From positions 1 through 64,000 of the forward strand of contig CANQWC010000004.1 in the NCBI GenBank assembly GCA_947627455.1: DNA of 64,000 bases, given 5' to 3'. Below the pieces are notes generated by a model that saw only the letters and a list, made by a program, of their open reading frames with translations, ran no database searches and was not told the DNA's origin. Below, in pieces: positions 25,915-35,539 of the stretch. The translations under genes were made by a program, and so were the position numbers. Every line of letters starts with the position of its first letter. The stretch's first letter is position 1. The DNA comes from an uncultured Clostridia bacterium (lineage in GTDB: Bacteria; Bacillota; Clostridia; Oscillospirales; Ruminococcaceae).

Positions 25915-28259
25915 TAGTCCAAACCTCCTTTTACATAATCTGAATAGTTATAGGTTTTTCCGTTGGCGGTGATGTTGCCCGTTCCGAGGTCGACCTCGGT
26001 AGAATAGCCGTTTGAATAGGCGGTTCTGATTACCTTTCCGTCGATCTCGTAGTCGGTGATGGTTGCGCCGACAGCAGGGGCAAGAACCTCATCGACAAGC
26101 TTATAGGCCATCGCGGCTTCGTCGAGCCAGCCCTCATAGTTCGCGAAGAACAGGTCGACATAATCGGTGTTGACAAGCTCGGATGTCTCCTCGTGAATGA
26201 GGTCGAAGTGGATATTCGAGCCCGCGGCGATCGCCTTGAGGACAGCAACCATTGTGTCGGGCGTTGCGTTCACGGCTTCGGAAGCATAGTCGACATAGCC
26301 GTGGAGGACCATCTGGTAGAACGGGACGTCGTAGTCGGTGACTTTGAACTGGCTCGACTGGAGGGTCAGGTCGCCGATTCTGTTGACGTAGGGGATAAGA
26401 TAGGCGTTGGGCGCATCGGCATAAACCCTTCCGTTCGACTCGGCCACTGCCTTGTAGTAGTCGATGATGTAGTCGGCGGTCATGTCGCGGCTGGTGCGGT
26501 ATTTCTTCGAGAAGTCGCTCCAGAGAGTGGAGGACGCGATGCCGAGGGAAGCGCCCTGATCAAACTTGCCGAGGTTCTTTGAAACCGCCGCCGAGAGCTT
26601 TACTATCGAGCGCGGGCTTAAAAGCGCGGGGGCAACGCCCGTATCGGGGGTCCCGTAGGCGATGTTATAGCTGTACTGCCTTGAATAGGACTTTGAAACG
26701 CGGTAGGCGGTGTTGAAGAGCGTCCAGAATCCGTTGCCGTTTGACTTGAAGGTCAGGCCCGTGACGGTCGCGTAGTAGTCGATTCCGTGCTCTTTGAAGT
26801 TTTCGAGCATCTTCTTATATGCTCTCTTTCCGCCGAGGACGGAGGCGACCGAATCGCCCGTGTCGATCTTCTCGTTCATCGAGTCGTCGGACCAGTCGTT
26901 ATAGTTGACGACCATGTTATCGACGCCGAGCTCGGTGAGGGTATCGACTATCTCGCTCGCCTGATCGAAGGTGGTGTAGGCGGTCTTGAGCGCGACGGGG
27001 ATACCGAGGATAGACTTGGACTTGCGGGTTCCGCCGTAGAAGTCGACGTAAAGGGCGGGCTCTGAGGCGTCGGCCTGTTTCTTGAGGCCCTTTTCGTTGA
27101 TGAGGTAGTCGCGGTAAACATCGGCAACCTGAGTTATCGGGACGGTTTCTTCATCGCTCTCGATCGGGATATATTTAACCGCAATCTTATCGGTGAGGAT
27201 AGTGCCGTCGCCCTTTTCAAATACCATGATGGCGGAGGAATCGCCCGTCATGTAGTAGTTATCGGTCGAACGGACCGTGAAGGAGAAGTAGCAGTTGTTG
27301 TACCACGAGTTACCCGTCTTGGAGTAGGAGACGTCGGCATTCGCCTGAGCGAAGGTATCGCCGTCGGTGGCGATCATCACAAGGCCCTGATTGCCGCTGA
27401 CCATCGCCATTACGGGGAGGTATGCCTGCTCGACCATGTCGGGCTCGACTTCCTTGACCTGAGTGATATCGCGGCCGTAGATGGGCTGGGAATAAGAGGA
27501 GTAGTTGCCCTTGCCGTTGTTGAGGTTGATTATCGCACCCGAGCCGTCGGGAATGAACATGTAGCCGTTCTCGTCCTCGGTGGTGGCGCCCATGAACGGG
27601 CAGAGCGCGATTTCGGTGAGGATTATCGTGTCGGACGATGCCTCCTGATCCTCTTCGACGTCTTCGCTGTAACCGTTTCTCTCCTTGATCTCGGAGGTGT
27701 TGACGTAAACGCTGAGACCGTCGTCCTCAAGCTCATAGTGAACGGGGACGGAAGCCTTGCCTGTTCTCAATGAATAGGTGATCTTCAGACCGTTCTTTTC
27801 GGTCTCGATCTTGGTGTTGCCGTTCTGAGTCGATTCGCGGTAAGAATAGAGGAAGGACGACGAGCTTATGAGGTCGGTGGCGTTGCCGTATTTGTAAGAG
27901 AGGTTTGAAAGACGGTTGAGCCTTGTATTTGCCTTGTTTGTTGATGTGTCGGCAAGGGCGTTTATCGGGGTGGTCCAATAGATCTTGCCGCTTGACTTGA
28001 CGTAAAGGCCGACCCTTTCAAGGGTTGCGTCCTCAACGCCTTCGTCGTAGTAGAGAATGAAGTTGTCGTTCTCGGCCGCGACTTGGCAGCTTGAAAGCGC
28101 CTCGTCGTCGGTTATGAGCGCGACTGCCTCTTCAACCTCCTCGCCTTCCTCAGCGGTTTCGGCCTCTTCATCTTCAGCCGAAAGGGCAATTGCAGAAGCC
28201 GACATCAGGATCGCCGCTGCAAGCAGGCAGGACAGTAATTTCAGAAATTTATTTTTCAT
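25914..28259 (-). CDS. DUF5696-type secreted protein
   Basis: Exported protein of 781 aa with a signal peptide (1-27), an acidic linker (EDEEAETAEEGEEVEEAV), an N-terminal beta-rich part and a C-terminal part with barrel-like hydrolase features (TTFDQASEIVDTLTELGVDN, MVVNYNDW, then repeated short strands with acidic residues). I recognise it as resembling DUF5696 proteins, which occur next to sugar ABC transporters in Firmicutes; their activity is not established, and a glycoside-hydrolase-like role is inference. It has no lipobox and no C-terminal anchor. Coupled to the downstream permease by TAATG. Confidence 0.78.
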   Translation of the reverse strand: MKNKFLKLLSCLLAAAILMSASAIALSAEDEEAETAEEGEEVEEAVALITDDEALSSCQVAAENDNFILYYDEGVEDATLERVGLYVKSSGKIYWTTPINALADTSTNKANTRLNRLSNLSYKYGNATDLISSSSFLYSYRESTQNGNTKIETEKNGLKITYSLRTGKASVPVHYELEDDGLSVYVNTSEIKERNGYSEDVEEDQEASSDTIILTEIALCPFMGATTEDENGYMFIPDGSGAIINLNNGKGNYSSYSQPIYGRDITQVKEVEPDMVEQAYLPVMAMVSGNQGLVMIATDGDTFAQANADVSYSKTGNSWYNNCYFSFTVRSTDNYYMTGDSSAIMVFEKGDGTILTDKIAVKYIPIESDEETVPITQVADVYRDYLINEKGLKKQADASEPALYVDFYGGTRKSKSILGIPVALKTAYTTFDQASEIVDTLTELGVDNMVVNYNDWSDDSMNEKIDTGDSVASVLGGKRAYKKMLENFKEHGIDYYATVTGLTFKSNGNGFWTLFNTAYRVSKSYSRQYSYNIAYGTPDTGVAPALLSPRSIVKLSAAVSKNLGKFDQGASLGIASSTLWSDFSKKYRTSRDMTADYIIDYYKAVAESNGRVYADAPNAYLIPYVNRIGDLTLQSSQFKVTDYDVPFYQMVLHGYVDYASEAVNATPDTMVAVLKAIAAGSNIHFDLIHEETSELVNTDYVDLFFANYEGWLDEAAMAYKLVDEVLAPAVGATITDYEIDGKVIRTAYSNGYSTEVDLGTGNITANGKTYNYSDYVKGGLD

Positions 28260-28281
28260 ACTTTACTCACTTTCTGCTGTA

Positions 28282-28917
28282 TCAGCTGCGCACGCGGTAG
28301 AGGATCTCGGTGTAAACGGTGGCGAAGAACACATATACCTGCTGGAAGAGGGACATTATCAGCGCCAGGAGGCAGAGGATAAGTACCATTCCGAGGACGG
28401 TGCAGATCATGCTCACGATCGTCATTGTGAAGTTGTACTGGTGGCACGCCTTCATTCCGAAAACCATGAGTATTACCGACCACCAAAGACCTACCTGATA
28501 GATTGCGGTGTACCAGATGCTCTCATCGAGAGTCAGACCGTAGGATATTGCGGTGGAGAGGAAGTTTCCGATTATGAACGGGACAAGCGCATATGCCGAA
28601 TAGATGGCGACCCTGCGCATGTTTCCCTCGCCGTCGAACAGGGTGCAGATACTCCAGTTCGCGACAACCCATGTTGCGTAGTAGGCTATCGACTGGACAA
28701 GGATCGGCACGATGTTGAATACATCGGAATAGGCCCTTGTGTTATAGGCGAAGCCGCCGTATCTTGAAGAAAATACCTGAGACACAAAGAGCATGAACAC
28801 GATAAAGAACGCGACTTTCAATGAGCCCGCCTTTTTCCACCTCATGTCCTCGAATCCTTCGGTCGGGTGGAAGATAACGTGTTTTACCCATTGCCACGGT
28901 TTCATGTCATAGATCAT
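28282..28917 (-). CDS. YIP1-family membrane protein
   Basis: Integral membrane protein, 211 aa, with five predicted membrane segments from ~32 on and a short N-terminal cytosolic start (MKPWQWVKHVIFHPTEGFED) typical of bacterial YIP1-domain proteins. Its ATG overlaps the stop of the NHL/TPR gene (ATGA). Role unknown; position inside the cluster suggests a structural or regulatory partner of the importer. Confidence 0.82.
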   Translation of the reverse strand: MIYDMKPWQWVKHVIFHPTEGFEDMRWKKAGSLKVAFFIVFMLFVSQVFSSRYGGFAYNTRAYSDVFNIVPILVQSIAYYATWVVANWSICTLFDGEGNMRRVAIYSAYALVPFIIGNFLSTAISYGLTLDESIWYTAIYQVGLWWSVILMVFGMKACHQYNFTMTIVSMICTVLGMVLILCLLALIMSLFQQVYVFFATVYTEILYRVRS

Positions 28918-30572
28918 TTGCTCTTGCCCCCTTTCCCGATTTTCCCGACAGCCGATTTAACACCGTCGGCGATCTTACCGACTGCCGTCGCGATAAGCTT
29001 CTGAGGAATCTTACCGCGCTTCTTGAGCTGTTTAATGACTATCATGACGACTATGAGGACAAGCACGATGACTACAATCAGCGTGAAGTTGTTGCGGAGC
29101 ATCAGCTCACGGTTGGCCTCGAACGCCTGGTCGTATTCCTTGGCGTAGAAGGAGAGCCTTGAATACTTCATCGCGCCCTTGTAGTCCTCCTGGTTATAGA
29201 GGGCTTTCGCGGTTCCGACAAGGCCCATGTAGAAGCCGCCGTCGCGCTTCAAAACCTCCTGCCAGATCTCATATGCGTCTTCATAAAGGCCCTGGTTATG
29301 AAGCTTTATGGCCTCGTGGACATATCCGCCGAACTCGGTCAGGCCGAAGACGGTGATGTCGTTGTTGCGCCCGTCAAGAATGCAGATATTGTCGCCGTAG
29401 CCCTCGATGGCGTTCGGGTTGCTGAAGCCGCCGCGCTGCTCTTCCTGGTCAAAGCCGAAGATGAGAAGCTGGTTGCAGCGCTCGTCATACTGGAAGATTC
29501 GGCCCGAGGTGTAGTCGAGGATATTGATGAAGCCTTCATCGGAGACGTATATATCCGTAAGTCGGGTGGCGTAGGTCGTGCCGTTGTAGGTTACCGAGAT
29601 CTGATCGCCGAAAGCGTCGTTGTCGGCGGTCTTTTCAAGAATGTTGTTGCCCGCGGGGTTCATCTTCTTTACAGCGTCGGTAGAGGCGTTTGCAACCTCG
29701 GTGACGGTGTAGATGAAGCCTGCGTCGTCGATGTCGAAGTTTGCGTACTCAACAGGGGTGGACTTTGTTAAAGAAGCGATCTGCTCTTCAGAGGCGATCT
29801 TTCTCCAGAGTCTGTTCCTGATGACTTCGGCGGTGACTTCAACACGGTTTGCGCCGTAGTAGCCGACGAATGAGCCCGAATCGGAGAACATTATCGCGCC
29901 CTTGTTGACGGCGGGGCAGATTACATATACGTTGCCCGCTGCGTCGACAGTGACCTTGGTGCAGTAGAAGGATACAGAATTATAAAGTTCGGAATCGGGG
30001 CGGTAATACTCGTTGAGTATTCTTGCCGAGGTCTTTGTCTCCTCCACGCACTTGACAACGCGCTGGTTGTCGCGGTCGGCTATGTAGATGACGTCGTTCG
30101 CATCGACGAAAACGCCGTAAGGGCTTTTAAGCTCGTCGGTGTCAACCTCGATCTCGTTGCCGTTCTCGTCGGTGACGGTATGCTTTGACGAGGACCCCGG
30201 GAAGGTCTTATAGCAGGCAAGAAGGTTGAATTCGAGGTCGGTCTTGATGATTCTGTTGTTGCCCGTATCGGCAATATAGAATTCATTGTTGGGGGAAAGA
30301 TAGAAGTCTTTCGCGTCGTTGAGGGACGAGGGCTCGTTCTCGCTGATGAAGAACTCGCTCGACGGGTCGGAGAGCTGCTCGAGACCGATGTCGGCGCCCG
30401 TGACGGTTCTGACGACTTCATATCCCGCCTGGGAGGGAACGGCGTTCCACCAAGCGTCATAGTTGTAGGTAGTATACGGGTCGACCGCGCTTACGCTGAC
30501 TGTAAGCATTGAGACTGAAAGCATTACGGCCGTGAGTATACTCAGTAGCTTTTTGATTTTCATTTCAATCAC
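28914..30572 (-). CDS. Membrane-anchored NHL beta-propeller/TPR protein
   Basis: Exported 552-residue protein with a signal peptide, NHL-type propeller repeats (~75-405; for example FYIADTGNNRIIKTD and VIYIADRDNQRVVKC), a short TPR-like helical stretch (~410-480, GLYEDAYEIWQEVLKRDGG), one C-terminal membrane helix (~497-517) and a basic cytosolic tail rich in K/G. Topology places the propeller outside the cell. Such propellers bind proteins or sugars; a scaffold or sensor role is inferred. GTG at 30572 (after AAAGGTGAT) is chosen; ATG at 30563 is an alternative with the same signal peptide. Confidence 0.82.
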   Translation of the reverse strand: MIEMKIKKLLSILTAVMLSVSMLTVSVSAVDPYTTYNYDAWWNAVPSQAGYEVVRTVTGADIGLEQLSDPSSEFFISENEPSSLNDAKDFYLSPNNEFYIADTGNNRIIKTDLEFNLLACYKTFPGSSSKHTVTDENGNEIEVDTDELKSPYGVFVDANDVIYIADRDNQRVVKCVEETKTSARILNEYYRPDSELYNSVSFYCTKVTVDAAGNVYVICPAVNKGAIMFSDSGSFVGYYGANRVEVTAEVIRNRLWRKIASEEQIASLTKSTPVEYANFDIDDAGFIYTVTEVANASTDAVKKMNPAGNNILEKTADNDAFGDQISVTYNGTTYATRLTDIYVSDEGFINILDYTSGRIFQYDERCNQLLIFGFDQEEQRGGFSNPNAIEGYGDNICILDGRNNDITVFGLTEFGGYVHEAIKLHNQGLYEDAYEIWQEVLKRDGGFYMGLVGTAKALYNQEDYKGAMKYSRLSFYAKEYDQAFEANRELMLRNNFTLIVVIVLVLIVVMIVIKQLKKRGKIPQKLIATAVGKIADGVKSAVGKIGKGGKSK

Positions 30573-30615
30573 CGCTTATCACCTTTCATATAATTTAGTG
30601 GTCTGAATTATTGAA

Positions 30616-31578
30616 TTAGTCCTTCATGCCCGAGTTGGCCATGGTTTCCATAACGTTGCTCTGTGCAATAAGGAATATGACAAGCGGAGGGATCATCAGG
30701 ACAACCGCTGACGCGTAGATAACGCCCTGTCTCGCGATACCTGATGCGGCGATCTGAGTCATGATCGTCGGCAGGGTCTTGAGCGCTTCTTTATAGACAA
30801 GCGCGCCGCCCTGAATGTTCCATGCTCCCTGGAATACGAAGATGATAAGTGTTGCGATAGCAGGCTTCTGGTTAGGAATAACGACCTGCCAGCAGGTGCG
30901 GAATGCGCCCGCGCCGTCGACCTTAGCGGCGTCGATGACCGCGTCGTTGATGGTCGACATGTTCTGCCTCATCAGGTAGAGGCCCATCGGGGTCGCAACC
31001 TGCGGGAGGATCAGCGCCCAGTAGGTGTTGATCATTCCCATCTTGGCCATGATGACGAACTGCATGATCCATGTCGCAGTCGATGTGAAGAGCATCGATG
31101 TGACTATCAGCTGGTTTGCAAAGCCGTAGCCCGGGATCTGGGGGCACTTGGAGAGGACATATGCGCAGCAGCAGACGGTGAACACATGGAGTATCGTGAT
31201 GACGATGGTGATGAATACAGAGTTGAACACGTATCTTGAGAACGGCACCCAGAGATTGCCCGCTACTTTAAAGAGGTTCGAGAAGTTTTCGCCCGTGGGT
31301 GACAGAACGTAGAGCTTTGGCGGGAAGACGAAGAGCTCGCTTATCGGTTTCAGTGACTGCACTATTGAGTAGTAGAGCGGGAAAATCATGAATAATCCCA
31401 GAAGGAAGAGAAGTATGAAGATGCATATATCGCCGCCGAGGGAGCCGTTTATATGCTTGCCCTTGGACTTTTTGACCCTTGCCTTTTCAATGTCGCCTTT
31501 TCTCTTCTGGCGCTTTCTCAGCTTTTTGAGAGCCTTAGCGTTTGCGGATTCCAGAGAATCCATAATCTGTTCAGCCAT
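30616..31578 (-). CDS. Carbohydrate ABC permease, MalG type (pair 1)
   Basis: CUT1-type importer subunit, 320 aa, six membrane segments, EAA loop INDAVIDAAKVDGAGAFRTC. The N-terminal ~50 residues are a basic extension (KKLRKRQKRKGDIEKARVKK), a trait shared with the second pair. GGAGGGG precedes the ATG. It is paired with the MalF-type gene 15 bp upstream. Confidence 0.92.
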   Translation of the reverse strand: MAEQIMDSLESANAKALKKLRKRQKRKGDIEKARVKKSKGKHINGSLGGDICIFILLFLLGLFMIFPLYYSIVQSLKPISELFVFPPKLYVLSPTGENFSNLFKVAGNLWVPFSRYVFNSVFITIVITILHVFTVCCCAYVLSKCPQIPGYGFANQLIVTSMLFTSTATWIMQFVIMAKMGMINTYWALILPQVATPMGLYLMRQNMSTINDAVIDAAKVDGAGAFRTCWQVVIPNQKPAIATLIIFVFQGAWNIQGGALVYKEALKTLPTIMTQIAASGIARQGVIYASAVVLMIPPLVIFLIAQSNVMETMANSGMKD

Positions 31579-31593
31579 TTATATTCCCCTCCT

Positions 31594-32544
31594 TTAATCG
31601 GTATATTTACTGAGCACTTTGCGGATAACGTGGTTGGTAATAAGCATTACCGCGAAGAGCACGAAGCATATTGCAGAGGCGTAGCCCATTTCATAACGGA
31701 TCGAGCCGTAGTCGTTCGCGTGGTTCATTATTGTATGAACTGCGTAGCCTGTCGACGGAAGTCCGCAGAGCTGTTGGCCGACGGTACCGACGGTGAACGC
31801 GCCCGAGATCGCGAGAACCGCGGCGAAGAGGAGCGAAGGACCCATCGCGGGGATCGTGATGGTGAAGAGCTCCTGGAATCTGTTCTGGATTCCTTCGATG
31901 GCGCCCGCTTCATAGAGCGCGGTGTCGATTCCCTGGAAGCCCGCGCGAAGCGCAAGGAAGCCCGCACCCATCGACATCCAGAGCTGGACGATTATGACGA
32001 CGGTCATCATGTAGCGCGTATCGGTGAGCCACTGCTTTGCCGAGTTGATGATGCCGAGGTCCATGAGAACCGAGTTGAGGTAGCCGTAGGAGTCGCCCGA
32101 GAAGACGAGCTGCCAGATGACGTAGGCCGACGGGGTCATGGACGGGGCATAGAACACGAAGGTGAAGAATACCTTGAGCACGGGGTTCATCTCGTTGATT
32201 AACCATGCGAGCAGGAAGCTCAGCACATAGGAGAACGGGCCCGTGAATACCGCGAAGATGAGGGTGTTCTTGATCGCGATAAGGAAGATGTCATCGTTGA
32301 CGAAGAGCGAATAGAAGTTCTGGAGCCCGATGTACTTCGGGAACTGAACAAGGTTGAAGCTTGTTAAACCGAGAGGAAGCGACATTACAACGGGGATGAT
32401 GGTGAACAGCGTGAAGAGCAGGAAGAAGGGAAGCATCATCCAGTAGCAGGACTGATTCATCTTCATCAGGTGCATAGTATAATGGAACTTGCTGTCGGTG
32501 TTGATGGGCTTTACTGCCTGAGTTTCTTTAGCTTTTTTGGCCAT
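31594..32544 (-). CDS. Sugar ABC permease, MalF type (pair 1)
   Basis: Partner permease, 316 aa, six membrane segments, EAA loop GIDTALYEAGAIEGIQNRFQ. It follows the solute-binding protein gene by 17 bp, the usual order for CUT1 systems (binding protein, MalF, MalG). Confidence 0.92.
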   Translation of the reverse strand: MAKKAKETQAVKPINTDSKFHYTMHLMKMNQSCYWMMLPFFLLFTLFTIIPVVMSLPLGLTSFNLVQFPKYIGLQNFYSLFVNDDIFLIAIKNTLIFAVFTGPFSYVLSFLLAWLINEMNPVLKVFFTFVFYAPSMTPSAYVIWQLVFSGDSYGYLNSVLMDLGIINSAKQWLTDTRYMMTVVIIVQLWMSMGAGFLALRAGFQGIDTALYEAGAIEGIQNRFQELFTITIPAMGPSLLFAAVLAISGAFTVGTVGQQLCGLPSTGYAVHTIMNHANDYGSIRYEMGYASAICFVLFAVMLITNHVIRKVLSKYTD

Positions 32545-32561
32545 TATATATTCCCCCTCTC

Positions 32562-35474
32562 TTAATCTTCAGGAACTTCGATGCCGAGTTCCTCATATTT
32601 CCTCAGAATCTCATCGTTGATATCTCTGTTATACTGCATGAGAGTATCGCGCGGGTTGGTGTTGAGGTTTACGGTTTCTCTGAACGCGTTGGTGATGTTT
32701 CTTGTGACGATGTAGGTCGACGGAATGATCTCGATATCGACGGTTTCCTGCATCTGCTCACGGATAAGATCACACTCGTTCTGCTTCCATGCGAGCTGGC
32801 CGAGCGCCTCGGAGTTGGCGGTCTCGAATCTTCCGAGAGGGCCGAGGAGGGCTTCGATTGAACGGCCGTATTCAGACTGGATCTCAGCGCTGGTGAACCA
32901 CTTCAGAAGCTCCCACGCGTTCTCCCTCTGCTCCTGATTGAGCTTGGAGAAGATGACCGCGCCGTTGGAAGTTGATGTGGTCGCGTGGCTGATGTTGCCG
33001 TTTTCATCGACGGTGCCCGGAATGAGGTCGAAGTCCCAAAGACCGCGGATTTCGGGGGCAGCCATGTAGAGCTGGTTATAGAAGGTATAACCCGTGATGA
33101 TTATCGGATACTCACCTGTACGGAAACGGGTGAACTGGTCGAAGGTCTGCTCGAAGCTGTAGGTCGAATAGAACTTGGTCCACATCTCAAACGCTTCGAC
33201 AGCGGGCTGGGTCTCGAATATAGTCCTTGTCTTGTTCTCGTTGTAGTAGCCGAGACCGCGCTGGACCATGAATGTTCCGTAGACGTCGAAGTTGAAGCCG
33301 ACGCCCATATAGCTCCTCTGGAGAGTCGGGAGCATGTCGATGAGCTCGGGCCATGTGTCGGGGCCGCCGTCAAAACCGAAGGAGTTGAGAACGTCGGTTC
33401 TGGTGAACATCATCGAGAAGATCTGAGATATCGGGAGGCCGTAGGCGCCGTCCTGATACTCGTAGAGGGTCATTACGTTGGGGGCGAACCTCTTTGTAAC
33501 TTCCTCATAATCGGGGAACTGGGAGAGGTCGACGAGGCAGTCACGCGCGGCAAGCTGGATCGGGAGATCGCCGCCGACGAAGAGAACGACGTCAGGACCC
33601 TTGCCCGCGAGAGTTGATTCAAGGATACCGCCCTGAACAAGGTTGATGTTGACGGGAATTCCCGTTTCCTCAACGAAGTAGGAGTCGACAAGCTCTTTGA
33701 CGATCTGGGCCTGGTCGCGTCCGAGGGATACCCAGACGTTGAGGGCGGCCTTGTTCTCGTCGGAGAGGACGTCGTAGTCCTCGAAGAACGAGCCGAGGAA
33801 GGAGCGGAAGCTGAATGAAAGCTGTTTGAAGAAGTTTTCCTTGATGGGGCTGAAATCTTGGTCGGCAGAGGTGAGCTCGATGAGGTCGACCTCAAGGTGC
33901 TGGCTGCGGTAGTCGGCCATCCACTGGGAAAGCGAGGAGATGTTATCCTTGATCTGGCTCAGGCAGCTCGGGATATCGTCGGGGCGCTTTACAAGGCGGT
34001 CGAGGAGCTTCGCCATTGTCTCGAGCGAGACGGCCTCGGTGCCCTCGGTGCCCGCAAGAACCTCGACCTCGGACTTGAGACTTCTCAGAAGCGTGGAGTA
34101 GGTCGCGAAGTCGTCAAGAATGCCGTCGATCTGGTTCTGGATCATGTAGGTGTTGTATTCGTCGGGGGTGGGGCCCGTGATCTGGAGGATCTGGCGGTAG
34201 TAGCTGTTGATGTAGTAGACTACGTCGTCGAGCTGACGCATTATCGCGCCGATCTCGCCCGGGAGAGCCTCAAGGGTCAGGGTGTGGTCGCCCGCCTCAA
34301 GATAGAAGTAGAGCGGGTTGTCGTTCTCATCAGAGGGAACGACGGTCTGCCACTCGGTGGAGTAGTAGAATTTGATCTGCTCTGCCTCCTTGCAGGGGAC
34401 CTCGCCGTCGATATAGAGGGTTCTGTTCGAGTAGAGGCCGCGCATCTGATCCTGCTTTGCGCGGATAGCGATCTTGACCCAGCCCGCTTTTTCCATCGTG
34501 AAGTTCCATGTGATGTACTGCCCCGAAGTCTTCCAGTTTTCCTTGCCGATGGTGTTGTAGATCATCTTGGTCGGGTCGGAAGGAGAGGTGACATATGTAG
34601 AGCGGTCATAGGTGGGGTAAAGCGTGATGTCGGAAGCGTATGCGGGACGCTCGCCCTCAATCGAAACGAAGATATCGCTTGAAGAAGCAGCCTTCGATTC
34701 GTCGGTGGTGACGGTATCGACCGCTGAGGCGGCCGCGGGCTCTTCCTCATGGGTGAGGGTGATCTTTTCGATCGCGAACCTCGCCTTTTCGGATACGAAG
34801 GAGAGCGTGTGCTCGCCCGCATCGAAATAGAACTCGAGAGGCCCGTTGAAGAGGCCGTCGCTGTCCTTGATAAAGGTCGACTGCCACTGAAGGGATTCTT
34901 CAAGAGTAGGCCTTATTTGGTTGCCGTGGGTATCCTTGCGGAAGCCGACGGTGCCGTCCTCGTTGGTGACGAGGGACTTTGAAGAGCTCACCCAGACTTT
35001 GCTGAGCGAGACGCCTCTCTCTGCGGTGTCGAACGGGTACTCGCCGTCGATCATGATTCCGAACTCGATATTCGACGCCGAGCTTGCAAGGGCGTAGTAA
35101 TCAAGCTTGAGGGAATACATTCCCGCAGTCGGGACGCTGACGCTGAAATCGACCTGACCCGAGGCATTCTCCCATATAAGGGCGGTCCTGCCGTCAATGT
35201 CGCCGACATGGGCGCCCGTATCCTCGGTCGCCGAAACATAGTCAGCGCCCATTACGGTAATTTCGCCCGACGGCCTTGGGTCGTTTTCGTGCTTGTCATG
35301 GTATGCGCCGTAGGTTCGCTCGCGGTTTTCGTCGTCGATAGACTGGGCCGAGGTGTCATGAGGCACTTCCGCATCGGCAACAGTATCGTCGGCGTAAATC
35401 TGAGCTAATGTCGGCACCGTCATCGCCAAAACCAAAATAAGCGAAATCAAGCGCCTGAACATTCTGTCTTTCAC
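32562..35474 (-). CDS. Extracellular solute-binding protein with large N-terminal extension
   Basis: Family 1 sugar-binding protein, 970 aa, more than twice the usual ~420-450. A signal peptide (1-27) without a lipobox is followed by two beta-sandwich, carbohydrate-binding-like domains (~55-245 and ~262-420, each ending in a DAGEHTLSF or EAGDHTLTL motif), a helical linker (~425-560), and the SBP_bac_1 domain (~575-900; GKGPDVVLFVGGD, AYGLPISQIFSMMFTRTD, WTKFYSTYSFEQTF). Gram-positive binding proteins are nearly always lipoproteins, so lack of a Cys anchor is odd; retention by the sandwich domains binding wall glycan is inference. GTG start at 35474 behind AAAGGTGG. Confidence 0.88.
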   Translation of the reverse strand: MKDRMFRRLISLILVLAMTVPTLAQIYADDTVADAEVPHDTSAQSIDDENRERTYGAYHDKHENDPRPSGEITVMGADYVSATEDTGAHVGDIDGRTALIWENASGQVDFSVSVPTAGMYSLKLDYYALASSASNIEFGIMIDGEYPFDTAERGVSLSKVWVSSSKSLVTNEDGTVGFRKDTHGNQIRPTLEESLQWQSTFIKDSDGLFNGPLEFYFDAGEHTLSFVSEKARFAIEKITLTHEEEPAAASAVDTVTTDESKAASSSDIFVSIEGERPAYASDITLYPTYDRSTYVTSPSDPTKMIYNTIGKENWKTSGQYITWNFTMEKAGWVKIAIRAKQDQMRGLYSNRTLYIDGEVPCKEAEQIKFYYSTEWQTVVPSDENDNPLYFYLEAGDHTLTLEALPGEIGAIMRQLDDVVYYINSYYRQILQITGPTPDEYNTYMIQNQIDGILDDFATYSTLLRSLKSEVEVLAGTEGTEAVSLETMAKLLDRLVKRPDDIPSCLSQIKDNISSLSQWMADYRSQHLEVDLIELTSADQDFSPIKENFFKQLSFSFRSFLGSFFEDYDVLSDENKAALNVWVSLGRDQAQIVKELVDSYFVEETGIPVNINLVQGGILESTLAGKGPDVVLFVGGDLPIQLAARDCLVDLSQFPDYEEVTKRFAPNVMTLYEYQDGAYGLPISQIFSMMFTRTDVLNSFGFDGGPDTWPELIDMLPTLQRSYMGVGFNFDVYGTFMVQRGLGYYNENKTRTIFETQPAVEAFEMWTKFYSTYSFEQTFDQFTRFRTGEYPIIITGYTFYNQLYMAAPEIRGLWDFDLIPGTVDENGNISHATTSTSNGAVIFSKLNQEQRENAWELLKWFTSAEIQSEYGRSIEALLGPLGRFETANSEALGQLAWKQNECDLIREQMQETVDIEIIPSTYIVTRNITNAFRETVNLNTNPRDTLMQYNRDINDEILRKYEELGIEVPED

Positions 35475-35539
35475 TGTAAATCCACCTTTCCGTTGAATTT
35501 GGAGTGCGTATATATTCTCCGATTGGGTTATAAAGAGAT

